Assembly: GCA_947493695.1 (NCBI GenBank)
Contig: CANLSF010000003.1
Coordinates: forward strand, 496,001-560,000
Length of the DNA stretch: 64,000 bases
Reading direction: 5' to 3'
Source: an uncultured Kiloniellaceae bacterium
GTDB taxonomy: Bacteria > Pseudomonadota > Alphaproteobacteria > Kiloniellales > Kiloniellaceae
Shown here: positions 52,243-61,101 of the stretch, piece by piece
Layout: each line of letters starts with the position of its first letter
Numbering within the stretch: the stretch's first letter is position 1
Position numbers and translations under genes: made by a program
The notes under the pieces: generated by a model
Databases searched by the model: none
What the model was told of the DNA's origin: nothing
The model's input: the letters and a program-made list of their open reading frames with translations, nothing else

Positions 52243-53844
52243 CTAGAGCACGATATCCAGATCGATCCGCCGCTCAACCCCAATTGCCGTTAGAAAGCTC
52301 TCGGAATGGGAAACCACGAGCAAAGCACCATCATAATCGCGCAATGCCTCTTCCAGCGCCGCAAGGGACTCAAAATCCAGGTGATTGTCCGGTTCGTCCA
52401 ACAGCAGCAGTGACGGCCCGGTCTCGCCGCCAAAGATCGCAGCCAGCGCCACTTTCAAGCGCTCGCCACCACTGAGTACCTCGGTCGGTAGCAAGGCGCG
52501 GTCACCCCGTAAACGCAGCTGAGCCAGCCGCGTTCTGGCGTTGGACTGCGAAAGGTCAGGTTCAAGTGCCTGAAGGTTTTCCAGCGCGGTCTGCTTGGCG
52601 TTCAGGAAGCTCAGATGCTGATCAAGCAACGCCCACTTCTGTGCTCGAAACCAAACTTCGCCGGATTGGGGTTCGACCGAGCCGTCGATAAGGCGCATCA
52701 TGGTTGACTTGCCGGCGCCGTTCGAGCCCACCAGCGCAACCCGCTCACCGGCAGCGACCTGAAACGACAGGCCCTTTCGCAATGCCGCTCCGCCGTAAGC
52801 AAGCGCAACGTTGCGCAGGGCAAGCAGCACGCCCTGTGCCGCCGCCGGGACGGGGAGCGTGACGCGCAAGGGATCGACGCGCTCAACAGCGGCACGCGCT
52901 GCGTCTGCAGCCGCCTGAGCCCCTTCCCTGCGGTTCTCCTCAATCCGTGTCAGCCTGGAAACAGAGGCCTCCGCCCGGGCTTTTGCGGCATCGAGCAGCA
53001 TCTTACTCTGACTTCCCGTACCACGTTGCTTTCGTCCATAAGCGTCCCGCTGCGCCTGACGCTCTTTTCTGGCCTGCGCCCCCCGACGCTCACTTGCCCG
53101 GGCAGCTTCAGCAGACGCAAGCGTTTGCCGCGCAGATGAAATTTCTGTTTCTTTTTGAATGCGGTAGAGTTCGTAGTTCCCACCATAACTTACCAAGCCA
53201 AGAGTGGAGAGCTCAAGGATCTCTTCAACAGAGCCCAGCAGCTCCCGATCATGGGTGACGATCAAAACACCGCCGCCCCAAAGGGACAAACGCTCCGCCA
53301 ACCACTGCCGCCCGGCCCGGTCCATATGATTAGTCGGCTCATCCAGGATCAGAAACTCGGGCGCTTGCAGCTCCAGCGCCAGGAGTGCAAGCCGCGTGCG
53401 CTCTCCACCACTGAAACGTTCGACCGCCTCGGACAGGTCTGCAGATAACCCAAAGTCCTGGAGCGACGCACACAGATCCTCCCTGAGAGTCCATCCCTCG
53501 CCGACCGTCTCGAAGTCGGCGGGGTCCACGCCGCCCGCCTCGATACGCGCCAGGGCACTGAGCCGCGCGGTCGCACCAAGCATGTCGGCCACAGTTCCCT
53601 GCATGCGATCCGCCGCATCCTGCGGCATAAAGCCAAGCGTAGAATGCCACTCGACGTGACCGCTACTGGGTTGCCTGCGCCCGGCCAGGATCTGCGCCAG
53701 CACTGACTTGCCGGTGCCGTTGCGCCCCACCAGACCGTATCGCAACGTACCAAGTGCAATCTTCAGGTCCTCGAAAAGAACCCTGCCATCATCAAAATGA
53801 AAGGATAGAGACTCTGCGGTAATTGCAGCGGAAAACTGGGCCAT
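52243..53844 (-). CDS. ABC-F family ATPase
   Basis: This 533-residue soluble protein has two ABC nucleotide-binding domains joined by a charged linker and no membrane segments. The first domain has GRNGTGKSVL, FSGGERTRLALLALEL and LDEPTNHMD; the second GSNGAGKST, LSGGERLKVALAAIF and LDEPDNHLD. The linker between is Ala/Arg/Glu-rich and helical (ASERRGAQARKERQAQRDAYGRKQRG). ABC-F proteins act on the ribosome in translation control or antibiotic protection. The DEPDNHLD in domain two is a slight departure from DEPTNHLD. ATG 53844 is preceded by GGGAG; an upstream GTG is weaker. Confidence 0.92.
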   Translation of the reverse strand: MAQFSAAITAESLSFHFDDGRVLFEDLKIALGTLRYGLVGRNGTGKSVLAQILAGRRQPSSGHVEWHSTLGFMPQDAADRMQGTVADMLGATARLSALARIEAGGVDPADFETVGEGWTLREDLCASLQDFGLSADLSEAVERFSGGERTRLALLALELQAPEFLILDEPTNHMDRAGRQWLAERLSLWGGGVLIVTHDRELLGSVEEILELSTLGLVSYGGNYELYRIQKETEISSARQTLASAEAARASERRGAQARKERQAQRDAYGRKQRGTGSQSKMLLDAAKARAEASVSRLTRIEENRREGAQAAADAARAAVERVDPLRVTLPVPAAAQGVLLALRNVALAYGGAALRKGLSFQVAAGERVALVGSNGAGKSTMMRLIDGSVEPQSGEVWFRAQKWALLDQHLSFLNAKQTALENLQALEPDLSQSNARTRLAQLRLRGDRALLPTEVLSGGERLKVALAAIFGGETGPSLLLLDEPDNHLDFESLAALEEALRDYDGALLVVSHSESFLTAIGVERRIDLDIVL

Positions 53845-54019
53845 AAAACGGCTCCCATCACGATACAGCTCTGCCCGCGCCACTTGTGCGAACAGCGGAT
53901 TGCTAGATGGAAAGCGTTTGTTTCATGTTCCCGATCACTTTGAATTCCGCTTAATCTTATGCGATCAAGCTCTTGATAAATCAAATATAAATCTGTGCTA
54001 CGCAATCTTCAAGATCGAA

Positions 54020-54985
54020 TTAGCGCAGACTGCTCTTGCCGTAATGTCGCTCGATGCGCGACTGGATCAGCTCGAAGACCATGGAGATCATCCAGTAGAC
54101 AATCGCGGCAGTGATCAGCATTTCAAGGTGTTTGAATTCCGAGCGGCCCTGGGTGCGCGCAAGGAACATCAGCTCCCAGACTCCCATCACGGAAACCAGA
54201 GACGAGTCCTTGAGCATGGCAATGAACTGATTACCGGTCGGCGGAATCACGACCTTGATGGCCTGAGGCAAGATGATCTTACGCATGATAACACTGTCGC
54301 GCAGACCGAGCGCCCGCCCTGCTTCCCGCTGCCCGGCTGGAATCGCCTCGATGCCCGCGCGGAAAATTTCGGCCATATAGGCACCGTAGCAAAGCGAGAG
54401 CGCCGCGATGCCCGCCGGAACCGCATCCACGATGAAGCCCATCTGCGGCAGTCCGAGATAAATCAGATAAACCTGGAGCAACAACGGCGTGCCGCGGAAG
54501 AAGGAAATATAGAAAGTCGAAATACCGTAACCGATGCCGCTCTTCGAGAGCTTTGCCAAAGCACCAACCAGTGCAATCCCGAAGGAGATCACGATGGCCG
54601 CCATCGAGATGTAGATGGTCGTAAAGGCGCCCTGTGTGATCAGAAACGGCAGACGTGACCATATAAAGTCGTAACTGAGGCCAAAGGAGTTAAAAAACGC
54701 CAGGGCGAGAAAGAGCAGCTCGCACCAGACGATCCCCACCTGCCACTTGAACGGCAGGTAACGCAGGCCCTCCAGATTGGCAACAATGATCAGCGAGAGA
54801 ACCAGCGCGGCCGCAATGCGGACGTGCCAGCCGGCCTCGGCAGCAGGCGCGATCAGGTCACCGAAAAAACCGCCGCCGACATTCGCGGTCGCAAGGACAA
54901 TGAAGGCAGCTGCGAAAATAAGCGCGGGGCGCTGGAACGTGGAAAAATCCACGTGTGCCGGCGCCCCGTCATTTTTAGAAGACAC
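54020..54985 (-). CDS. Amino acid ABC transporter permease in the dioxygenase operon
   Basis: This 321-residue permease has an N-terminal membrane portion of three or four helices (PALIFAAAFIVLATANVGGG, AAALVLSLIIVAN, VWCELLFLALAFFNS) not found in short GlnP proteins, then a standard HisM/GlnP core with ITQGAFTTIYISMAAIVISFGIALVGALAK and the ATPase-contact loop EAGRALGLRDSVIMRKIILPQAIKVVIPPTGNQFIAMLKDSSLVSVMG. It is the third gene of the leftward dioxygenase-binding protein-permease set, 12 bases after the binding protein. No ATPase gene is linked, so a shared or distant ATPase must be used. Confidence 0.9.
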   Translation of the reverse strand: MSSKNDGAPAHVDFSTFQRPALIFAAAFIVLATANVGGGFFGDLIAPAAEAGWHVRIAAALVLSLIIVANLEGLRYLPFKWQVGIVWCELLFLALAFFNSFGLSYDFIWSRLPFLITQGAFTTIYISMAAIVISFGIALVGALAKLSKSGIGYGISTFYISFFRGTPLLLQVYLIYLGLPQMGFIVDAVPAGIAALSLCYGAYMAEIFRAGIEAIPAGQREAGRALGLRDSVIMRKIILPQAIKVVIPPTGNQFIAMLKDSSLVSVMGVWELMFLARTQGRSEFKHLEMLITAAIVYWMISMVFELIQSRIERHYGKSSLR

Positions 54986-54997
54986 GCGATATGCCGA

Positions 54998-55837
54998 TTA
55001 CTTGGCGGATGAGAAGTCGGTGCCGTACCACTTAATCGATAGCGCCCGCAGGGTTCCGTCGTCGTGCATTGCCTGTACGATTTCAGCAACCTTTGCCGAA
55101 AACTCCGGATCGCCCTTATCAACGGCAACTGCAAGTGGCTCGTAAAAGGCTGCGTCTCCGATAACTTTCACCGGATAGCCGCTCTTGATCGCCTCGTCGA
55201 TGGTCGGACGCGCGCTCAGAAGTCCGTCGAGACGGGCGCCATCACCCAGGCGCAGATCGTCGAGCACATTGACATCGGTTTCGTAGGTGCGGATTTCACC
55301 TGCGGTGACGTCATAGCTGAACTCCGGTGTCCCTTCGGCGTCGATCACCAGATTCTTGTTCAGATAGGCTTCGTAGGTGCAACCACCGCAGACACCGATC
55401 TTTTTACCATTCAGGTCCGCTTTCGACGCAGCAGGGGAATCCTTATGCACCGCAAAGGCAGCCGGCGTGTAGTAGTAGACCGCCGGGAAATCGAGCACCT
55501 TGGCGCGCGCCGTGGTCGGTGTCATGGAACCCACGGAAATATCCCAGCGGCCACCCCAGTTTCCAGCAGTGATGATTTCCCAGGCCGGAGTGACGATCTT
55601 CAGCTCCGCGCCCATGCGCTTGGCGATTTCCCGTGCCACGCCGACATCAAATCCGTCCATCTCGTTTTGGTCATTCAGGAAGGACTGTGGCGGATACTCG
55701 GGATCAGACGACAGCGTCAGTGTCTTGCTGCTCATCACCCGGTCCAAAGTCTCGCCGGCCATCGCAGCCGGTGACCAGGGAGCCGTGATCGCGGCTGCCA
55801 GCAGCACCGCTGCACCTGTTTGAATGAAGTGTTTCAT
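54998..55837 (-). CDS. Amino acid ABC transporter substrate-binding protein in the dioxygenase operon
   Basis: This is a 279-residue family 3 periplasmic receptor with a signal peptide (MKHFIQTGAAVLLAAAITAPWSPAAMAGE, cleaved near 27). Binding-site landmarks are LTLSSDPEYPPQSFLNDQNEMDGFDVGVAREIAKRMGAELKIVTPAWEIITAGNWGGRWDISVGSMTPTTARAKVLDF, in which the second half holds the substrate-contact SMTPT-R pattern. Two Cys (VCGGCTYEA) are adjacent and could form a disulfide. It is between the dioxygenase and permease genes. The ligand may be trimethyllysine or a related methylated cationic amino acid, inferred from the neighbouring enzyme. Confidence 0.91.
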   Translation of the reverse strand: MKHFIQTGAAVLLAAAITAPWSPAAMAGETLDRVMSSKTLTLSSDPEYPPQSFLNDQNEMDGFDVGVAREIAKRMGAELKIVTPAWEIITAGNWGGRWDISVGSMTPTTARAKVLDFPAVYYYTPAAFAVHKDSPAASKADLNGKKIGVCGGCTYEAYLNKNLVIDAEGTPEFSYDVTAGEIRTYETDVNVLDDLRLGDGARLDGLLSARPTIDEAIKSGYPVKVIGDAAFYEPLAVAVDKGDPEFSAKVAEIVQAMHDDGTLRALSIKWYGTDFSSAK

Positions 55838-55906
55838 CTTGCTCTTTCCCTGTTGTTGACGCGGCTATTTATCTGCCGCTGTAAACCAAGCGCTGCGCGT
55901 CTCTGG

Positions 55907-57058
55907 TTAGCTTCCCGCCTCCGCCGTGACGGTGCGCAGCGCACTCTCGAAATCTTCGTGATTGTGGTAGCAGCCACAAAACACTCTCTTGCCACTATAT
56001 CCCATTCGTCCGTGAAGCAGCCGCCAGTTATCAAAAACCAAAGCCATGCCCGGACGCAAGGGAATGGTGAGCCAGTTCGACCGATCAATGATCCGTGTGT
56101 GAAAATCACGGTAAGCCGCGTAGAAAGCGGTCATCCGCTCAGGCGGCAGGCTGAAGGGCGCCCGGTCGTAATTGTTGAAACTGACCTGCCTCAGTGTGCC
56201 ATCAGCCTGTGTGAGAAGCGCAGGGCGTTCGGCGCGCAGATGAACACCGGGTTCGATGTAACGCCCCGGTATCGTAACCGACTGCAAGGTTTGAAAATGC
56301 TCTGGCGCATCCCGACGCATCTCCTCCGCAAGCGCGAAACCATCCACCAGGATCGATTCGCCTCCCTTGCCGTCAAATTCCCGGCAGACAAACGACTGCA
56401 GGCCGGGCGCATCGTGGCTGTAGGTTCCGTCCGTGTGGGGTTCCAGGTACTGCTTGCTATAGGCCGTGTCATCATGATCCTGGATTTCCGCGGAAAGGGT
56501 CCAGAGGCCTCCAAAAATCGTCGTTCGGACATAACCGATCCGAGTGAGGAAAGCTTCAGTCGCCGCATCGTCCGTCGGCACGCCTTCAACAACGGCAAAC
56601 CCCTGCGCGTGAACCCGCTCCAGGCAGGCACGCAGGCCCTCTTTGCTGCTCAGCACCTCGTCATGCGCGAGCGGGGCCGGCAGTTCGAGCGGATCACGCC
56701 CAGACCAGAAACGCCGGGAGACCAGAGGAGCAAGATCCGCTTCCGACGGTACCAGGCCGGCCATTCCTGCCAGAAAGTCCGCTGAATACCGGCTCGGTGT
56801 ACTGCTGTTCTGCCAGGCGATTTCAACTGCCGCGCCCTCATCGAGAAGCTTACTCTCCAACGCCCGGATATCGTTTGAAATCTCGAATGTATCGACCCGC
56901 CGCTGCAGCGTGTCCGGGTCCAGACTGGCCTCGTCCTGTCCGTGATCGCGCAGCCAGAACCAGGGAAACAGCGTTTCCTGCCCGTCACCCCAGTGAAGCG
57001 ACAGCCCCTCGTCCCTGGGTTCGATATTGGCCAAACGCATCTCAGATTGTCCCGCCAA
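55907..57058 (-). CDS. Fe(II)/2-oxoglutarate dioxygenase, trimethyllysine-dioxygenase-like
   Basis: This 383-residue TauD/TfdA-fold enzyme resembles trimethyllysine dioxygenase more than gamma-butyrobetaine dioxygenase. It has an N-terminal GBBH-like domain (WGDGQETLFPWFWLRDHG), but without its zinc-binding Cys cluster. The Fe ligands are His208 and Asp210 in EPHTDGTY and His349 in FDNWRLLHGR; Arg358 in KRVFCGCY likely binds 2-oxoglutarate. HTDGTY, VDGFALAEEM and R-FCGCY are the diagnostic likenesses. It is first in an operon with an ABC binding protein and permease, divergent from TetR. Start is TTG 57058 with GGAG upstream, or ATG 57040. Confidence 0.82.
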   Translation of the reverse strand: MAGQSEMRLANIEPRDEGLSLHWGDGQETLFPWFWLRDHGQDEASLDPDTLQRRVDTFEISNDIRALESKLLDEGAAVEIAWQNSSTPSRYSADFLAGMAGLVPSEADLAPLVSRRFWSGRDPLELPAPLAHDEVLSSKEGLRACLERVHAQGFAVVEGVPTDDAATEAFLTRIGYVRTTIFGGLWTLSAEIQDHDDTAYSKQYLEPHTDGTYSHDAPGLQSFVCREFDGKGGESILVDGFALAEEMRRDAPEHFQTLQSVTIPGRYIEPGVHLRAERPALLTQADGTLRQVSFNNYDRAPFSLPPERMTAFYAAYRDFHTRIIDRSNWLTIPLRPGMALVFDNWRLLHGRMGYSGKRVFCGCYHNHEDFESALRTVTAEAGS

Positions 57059-57299
57059 GCAATGTCTCCGTGAAAACTCGGGTCACGCGCAAATGCTGCC
57101 GCGCCCTCACTAAATCCTGCCTTTACGCTTCATACTACCGCATTTATCGGCTATTTATGCAAATGTATAATTAGAAATACCGTTTGTCACCTGTACCGCT
57201 TCATGCAGTGTAGGCACAATAAAAGCGCTACGGACTGTGAGGCCTTTGTGACAAGAGAATTCCTGAATTTATCGGCCCGGGACATCCCGGAGGGAACCT

Positions 57300-57935
57300 A
57301 TGCCCAGACGTAGCTTCCAGCATGCCCCCGAAGGCGTGCGCCGCCAGGATCTGATCAACGCCACCCTCGACTGCATCGCCGAGCACAGTCTGCAGGGTGC
57401 CACGGTGCGGCAGATCGCTCTGCGCGCAGGCGTCACTGCCGGACTGATCCGCTATTATTTTCCGGGAAAGGACGAACTGGTCCACGCGGCCTACCGCGAA
57501 ACCATGAGCCGCATGACAGGGTTGGCCAAATCCTTGGCAGACGACTACGCCCGCGAGTACACAGCCACGCCGCGTCAGCATCTGGAGTTCTTCGTAAAGG
57601 CCAGCCTCAGTCCACCTGTCGTGGATGCGCGCACGCTTTCGCTTTGGGCAAATTTCGTCAGCCTCATTCACGTGGACCCTGAAATGGCCGAGATCCATAA
57701 GGAGAGTTATCTGGCCTTCCGCAACGAGGTCGAAAGGCTGATCGCCGCGGTCCTGGATCATGAGGGCAGGCCCGCACCCAAGAGTGAGCTCGCCAGGTCC
57801 GCCATCGCGATCAATGCCATCATCGACGGCCTCTGGCTGGAGGGCTGTCTGGCCGGCGAGATTTTTGGCGAGAACGATCTGGTCGCCATCGGTATCAATG
57901 CTGTCAACGCAGTTCTCAAACCGACAGAAGGTTGA
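57300..57935 (+). CDS. TetR-family regulator (BetI-like)
   Basis: This 211-residue regulator has an N-terminal TetR helix-turn-helix (RRQDLINATLDCIAEHSLQGATVRQIALRAGVTAGLIRYYFPGKDELVHAAY, about 14-65) and a BetI-like C-terminal domain (FVSLIHVDPEMAEIHKESYLAFRNEVERLIAAVLDHEGR and AIAINAIIDGLWLEGCLAGE). BetI controls choline and betaine genes, so a quaternary or methylated amine effector would be a natural idea. It is 241 bases from the divergent dioxygenase operon and ends six bases before the trimethylamine-dehydrogenase-like gene, suggesting that it controls both directions. Start at ATG 57300. Confidence 0.9.
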   Translation: MPRRSFQHAPEGVRRQDLINATLDCIAEHSLQGATVRQIALRAGVTAGLIRYYFPGKDELVHAAYRETMSRMTGLAKSLADDYAREYTATPRQHLEFFVKASLSPPVVDARTLSLWANFVSLIHVDPEMAEIHKESYLAFRNEVERLIAAVLDHEGRPAPKSELARSAIAINAIIDGLWLEGCLAGEIFGENDLVAIGINAVNAVLKPTEG

Positions 57936-57941
57936 ACCACC

Positions 57942-60017
57942 GTGTCCGTGAAGTCACCTTATGATCTGCTCTTCGAACCCGTAAGGATCGGACCGGTTAC
58001 GGCCCCCAACCGCTTCTATCAAGTGCCGCACTGCAACGGCTTCGGTCACCTGCGGCCCAGGGGACTGGCCGCCATGCGCGGGATCAAGGCCGAAGGCGGC
58101 TGGGGTGTGGTCTGCACCGAGGAAGTCGAGATCCATCCCACGTCGGAAATCTCGCCCGCGGTTGAAGGCCGGATCTGGGATGACCAGGACATTCCCGCCC
58201 ACCGTCTGGTGACGGATGCCATCCACGCGCACGGGTCCCTGGCCGGGATTGAACTGGTGCACAACGGCCTGCATGCGCCGAACCGTATCAGCCGCCTGCC
58301 CCCTATGGCGCCCAGTGCTGCGCCCGTGGACAGTTCTGATCCCATCCAGGCCAGGGCTATGGATCTCACCGACATCCGGAACTTTCGCCGCTGGCACCGC
58401 CACGCCGCCCTGCGCGCCAAAGCGGCAGGCTACGACATCGTCTATGCCTACGCCGGTCACAACATGGCGACGCTTATGCATTTTATGCAGCCGCGTCATA
58501 ATCAGCGCAGTGACGAATACGGTGGATCACTGGAAAACCGGATCCGTCTGACCCGCGAGGTTATCTCCGAAATCAAGGATGCGGTCGGCGACAGCTGCGC
58601 GGTAGCGTTCCGCTTCGCTGTGGATGAGCTGCTGGGCGAAGAGGGTCTGTCCGTAGACGGAGAGGCCCGTGACATCGTCGGCCTGCTCGCGGAGCTACCT
58701 GATCTCTGGGATGTGAATATCAGCGGCTGGTCAAACGATTCCGCAACCGCGCGCTTCGAGCCCAACGAGGGTTATCAGGAAAGCTATACTGCCTTCGTCA
58801 AATCCATGACCAGCAAACCGGTGGTCGGCGTTGGGCGCTTCACCTCGCCGGACGCCATGGTCTCGCAGATCCGTCGCGGCGCTCTGGATCTGATCGGTGC
58901 CGCCCGCCCTTCGATAGCTGATCCTTTTCTGCCTTCGAAAATCCGCGATGACCGGATCGAGGCAATCCGCGAATGTATCGGCTGCAATATCTGCGTCAGT
59001 GGCGACAATCTCAACGTTCCAATCCGCTGCACCCAGAACCCGACCATGGGCGAGGAATGGCGGCGCGGCTGGCATCCCGAGAAAATCGGACCGAGCGTTT
59101 CCGACGAGGCTGTTCTTGTAGTTGGTGGTGGCCCCGCCGGGCTGGAGTGCGCATTGCAACTCGGAAAGCGCGGCTATCGCGTTACCCTGGCGGAGGGTTC
59201 GTCGGCATTGGGCGGGCGCTCCCTGCGCGAGAGTCGATTGCCCGGTCTGAAAAGTTACGCGCGGGTCAAGGACTACCGCGAAGGGCTGCTGAAATCCATG
59301 GCGGGGGTTGAGATCTATCTGGAGAGCCCGCTCGATGCCGACGCCATCCGGGAGTTTGGCTTTCCTCATGTCTTTCTGGCCACCGGCGCCACCTGGCGAC
59401 GCGACGGCACCGGGCGGCAAAACCACCGCCCGCTTGCGGGCCTCAATCATCTCCCGATCTTCACACCCGACGATATCATGGCGGGCAACTTGCCGAATGC
59501 TGGCAAAGTCACGGTCTTCGACGACGATCACTATTACCTGGCCGGTGTAATCGCCGAAAAGCTGGTCGAGGCCGATTGCGATGTGACGCTTGTCACCCCG
59601 GCCCAGACGGTTTCCGCTTGGACCGACTTTACTCTGGAGCAGGACAAGATCATCACCCGACTGCTGGAAAAGAATGTGGAGCTGACCGTCCGGCGGAACA
59701 TTTCTGAGATTCTGCCCGGTGGCCTTCGCCTGGCCTGCACGCACAGCAACCACACAGAAGAACGTGCGGCGGATGCACTGGTTTTGGTCACGGCGCGCGA
59801 TGCAAATGACGCTCTGCATCGTTCTTTGAGTACTCAGCCGGAACAGCTATCGGAAGCAGGCATCCAGAGCCTGCAGTCCATCGGCGATTGCCTCGCGCCC
59901 GGTACGATCGCCAATGCCGTCTACCTGGGTCACCTGGCCGCGCAAAACTTCCAGGGCGATGACTGGGACGCAGCGCTCTTTCGACGGGAAATGACCGCCC
60001 TCTCTCGAGAAGCCTGA
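57942..60017 (+). CDS. Trimethylamine-dehydrogenase-family flavoprotein with altered substrate bowl
   Basis: This 691-residue protein has the full layout of trimethylamine/dimethylamine dehydrogenases: an FMN TIM barrel, a 4Fe-4S site (Cys344, 347, 350, 362 in CIGCNIC to RCTQN), and an FAD/ADP-binding C-terminal region (VVGGGPAGLECALQLGKRGY). Cys31 matches the Cys that binds FMN covalently in TMADH, and Tyr169, His172 and Asp265 match its catalytic residues. In the bowl that holds the amine, Trp262 is kept, but Tyr60 is Glu61 and Trp355 has no counterpart. The substrate is therefore probably a different methylated amine. GTG start at 57942, six bases after TetR. Confidence 0.88.
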   Translation: MSVKSPYDLLFEPVRIGPVTAPNRFYQVPHCNGFGHLRPRGLAAMRGIKAEGGWGVVCTEEVEIHPTSEISPAVEGRIWDDQDIPAHRLVTDAIHAHGSLAGIELVHNGLHAPNRISRLPPMAPSAAPVDSSDPIQARAMDLTDIRNFRRWHRHAALRAKAAGYDIVYAYAGHNMATLMHFMQPRHNQRSDEYGGSLENRIRLTREVISEIKDAVGDSCAVAFRFAVDELLGEEGLSVDGEARDIVGLLAELPDLWDVNISGWSNDSATARFEPNEGYQESYTAFVKSMTSKPVVGVGRFTSPDAMVSQIRRGALDLIGAARPSIADPFLPSKIRDDRIEAIRECIGCNICVSGDNLNVPIRCTQNPTMGEEWRRGWHPEKIGPSVSDEAVLVVGGGPAGLECALQLGKRGYRVTLAEGSSALGGRSLRESRLPGLKSYARVKDYREGLLKSMAGVEIYLESPLDADAIREFGFPHVFLATGATWRRDGTGRQNHRPLAGLNHLPIFTPDDIMAGNLPNAGKVTVFDDDHYYLAGVIAEKLVEADCDVTLVTPAQTVSAWTDFTLEQDKIITRLLEKNVELTVRRNISEILPGGLRLACTHSNHTEERAADALVLVTARDANDALHRSLSTQPEQLSEAGIQSLQSIGDCLAPGTIANAVYLGHLAAQNFQGDDWDAALFRREMTALSREA

Positions 60018-60190
60018 GCTTTCGGCTTCAGGAAATGGCGACTTTGTCGCATAAACCGGCTATAAGCATTATACGCTTTCCAACGATTATGCTATCCAGA
60101 GCTGAGTCGTTATTCGCCATTTCAGCGAAAATTATTACATGTCCGCTCCGCACTTGCGTTAGAGCAGACTGAGGGGACCATCGCTTCGCC

Positions 60191-61081
60191 ATGACGAACT
60201 GGGATGATTACCGTTATTTTCTGGCCGTCGCCGAGGAAGGCAGCGTTTCGGGTGCCGCCCGCAAGCTCGAAACCACCCAACCAACCGTTGGACGACGGAT
60301 CGCAGAGCTGGAAAAGCGCCTCAACGCCAAGCTCTTTCAACGCAGCCACAACGGCTACCTGTTGACCGAGCTGGGCGAATTGGTGCGTGACCGCGTCAAG
60401 GTGATCAGCGGCGAATCTCAATGGATTGAACATAAGGTCAGCTACATCGACAAATCGCCGGTTGGTCGTGTGGTACTCTCCACCACCGAAGACATCGGCT
60501 ATTTCTGGCTCTCGAACCTGCTGGGTAACTTCCATGCCGAGCATCCCGAGATCGATCTGGATCTGATCATCGGCTACCACGCCGTCGACATCATCAACGG
60601 CGAGGCGGATATCGCGCTTCGGGTCGGCGATCCGCGCTCGCAGGATCTGGTAGGACGCTGTCTCGGCCAAGTCCGCTTCGGCCTCTATGCCTCGCCGGAA
60701 TATCTCGCTCGCAATCCGGAACCCAAATGCATTGAGGATCTTTCCAACCACAACATCATCGAGTCCGTGCGGCAGATGAACAACTTTCCGCAGACTGCCT
60801 GGTTGCGGGAAAACAGCGACGGCGCCCGGGTCTCCTTCACCTGCGACAACATCATGGTTGAGCTCTCAGCAGTCGAGGCCGGTCTGGGCATCGTCGCCCT
60901 GCCCGTCTACATGATCTCCAACACCACGAACGTGCAACAGATCCTGAAGGACGACTTCGACCTTGCGCTTGATCTCTGGCTGCTCACGCATCGCGATCTC
61001 ATCAAGATCCCGCGCATCCGGGCCGTTATCGACTTCCTCACCGAACATGTCCATGACCGACTGATTCCCGAGCGATCTTGA
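60191..61081 (+). CDS. LysR-family transcriptional regulator
   Basis: This 296-residue LysR protein has the winged helix MTNWDDYRYFLAVAEEGSVSGAARKLETTQPTVGRRIAELEKRLNAKLFQRSHNGYLLTELGE and an effector domain (VVLSTTEDIGYFWLSNLLGNFHAEHPEIDLDLIIGYHAVDIINGEADIALRVGDP). It follows the TMADH-like gene by 173 bases in the same direction and is convergent with the LysE gene (20 bases). It could regulate the amine locus or the exporter; neither relation is visible. Start at ATG 60191, with GAGGGG 14 bases upstream. Confidence 0.86.
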   Translation: MTNWDDYRYFLAVAEEGSVSGAARKLETTQPTVGRRIAELEKRLNAKLFQRSHNGYLLTELGELVRDRVKVISGESQWIEHKVSYIDKSPVGRVVLSTTEDIGYFWLSNLLGNFHAEHPEIDLDLIIGYHAVDIINGEADIALRVGDPRSQDLVGRCLGQVRFGLYASPEYLARNPEPKCIEDLSNHNIIESVRQMNNFPQTAWLRENSDGARVSFTCDNIMVELSAVEAGLGIVALPVYMISNTTNVQQILKDDFDLALDLWLLTHRDLIKIPRIRAVIDFLTEHVHDRLIPERS

Positions 61082-61101
61082 AGACCGCCCTGCCGGTCGC
61101 A

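Noticed and set aside
54020-60017. Complete carnitine biosynthesis pathway
   Set aside because: Only the first-step-like dioxygenase is present; no aldolase, trimethylaminobutyraldehyde dehydrogenase or butyrobetaine dioxygenase is found here.
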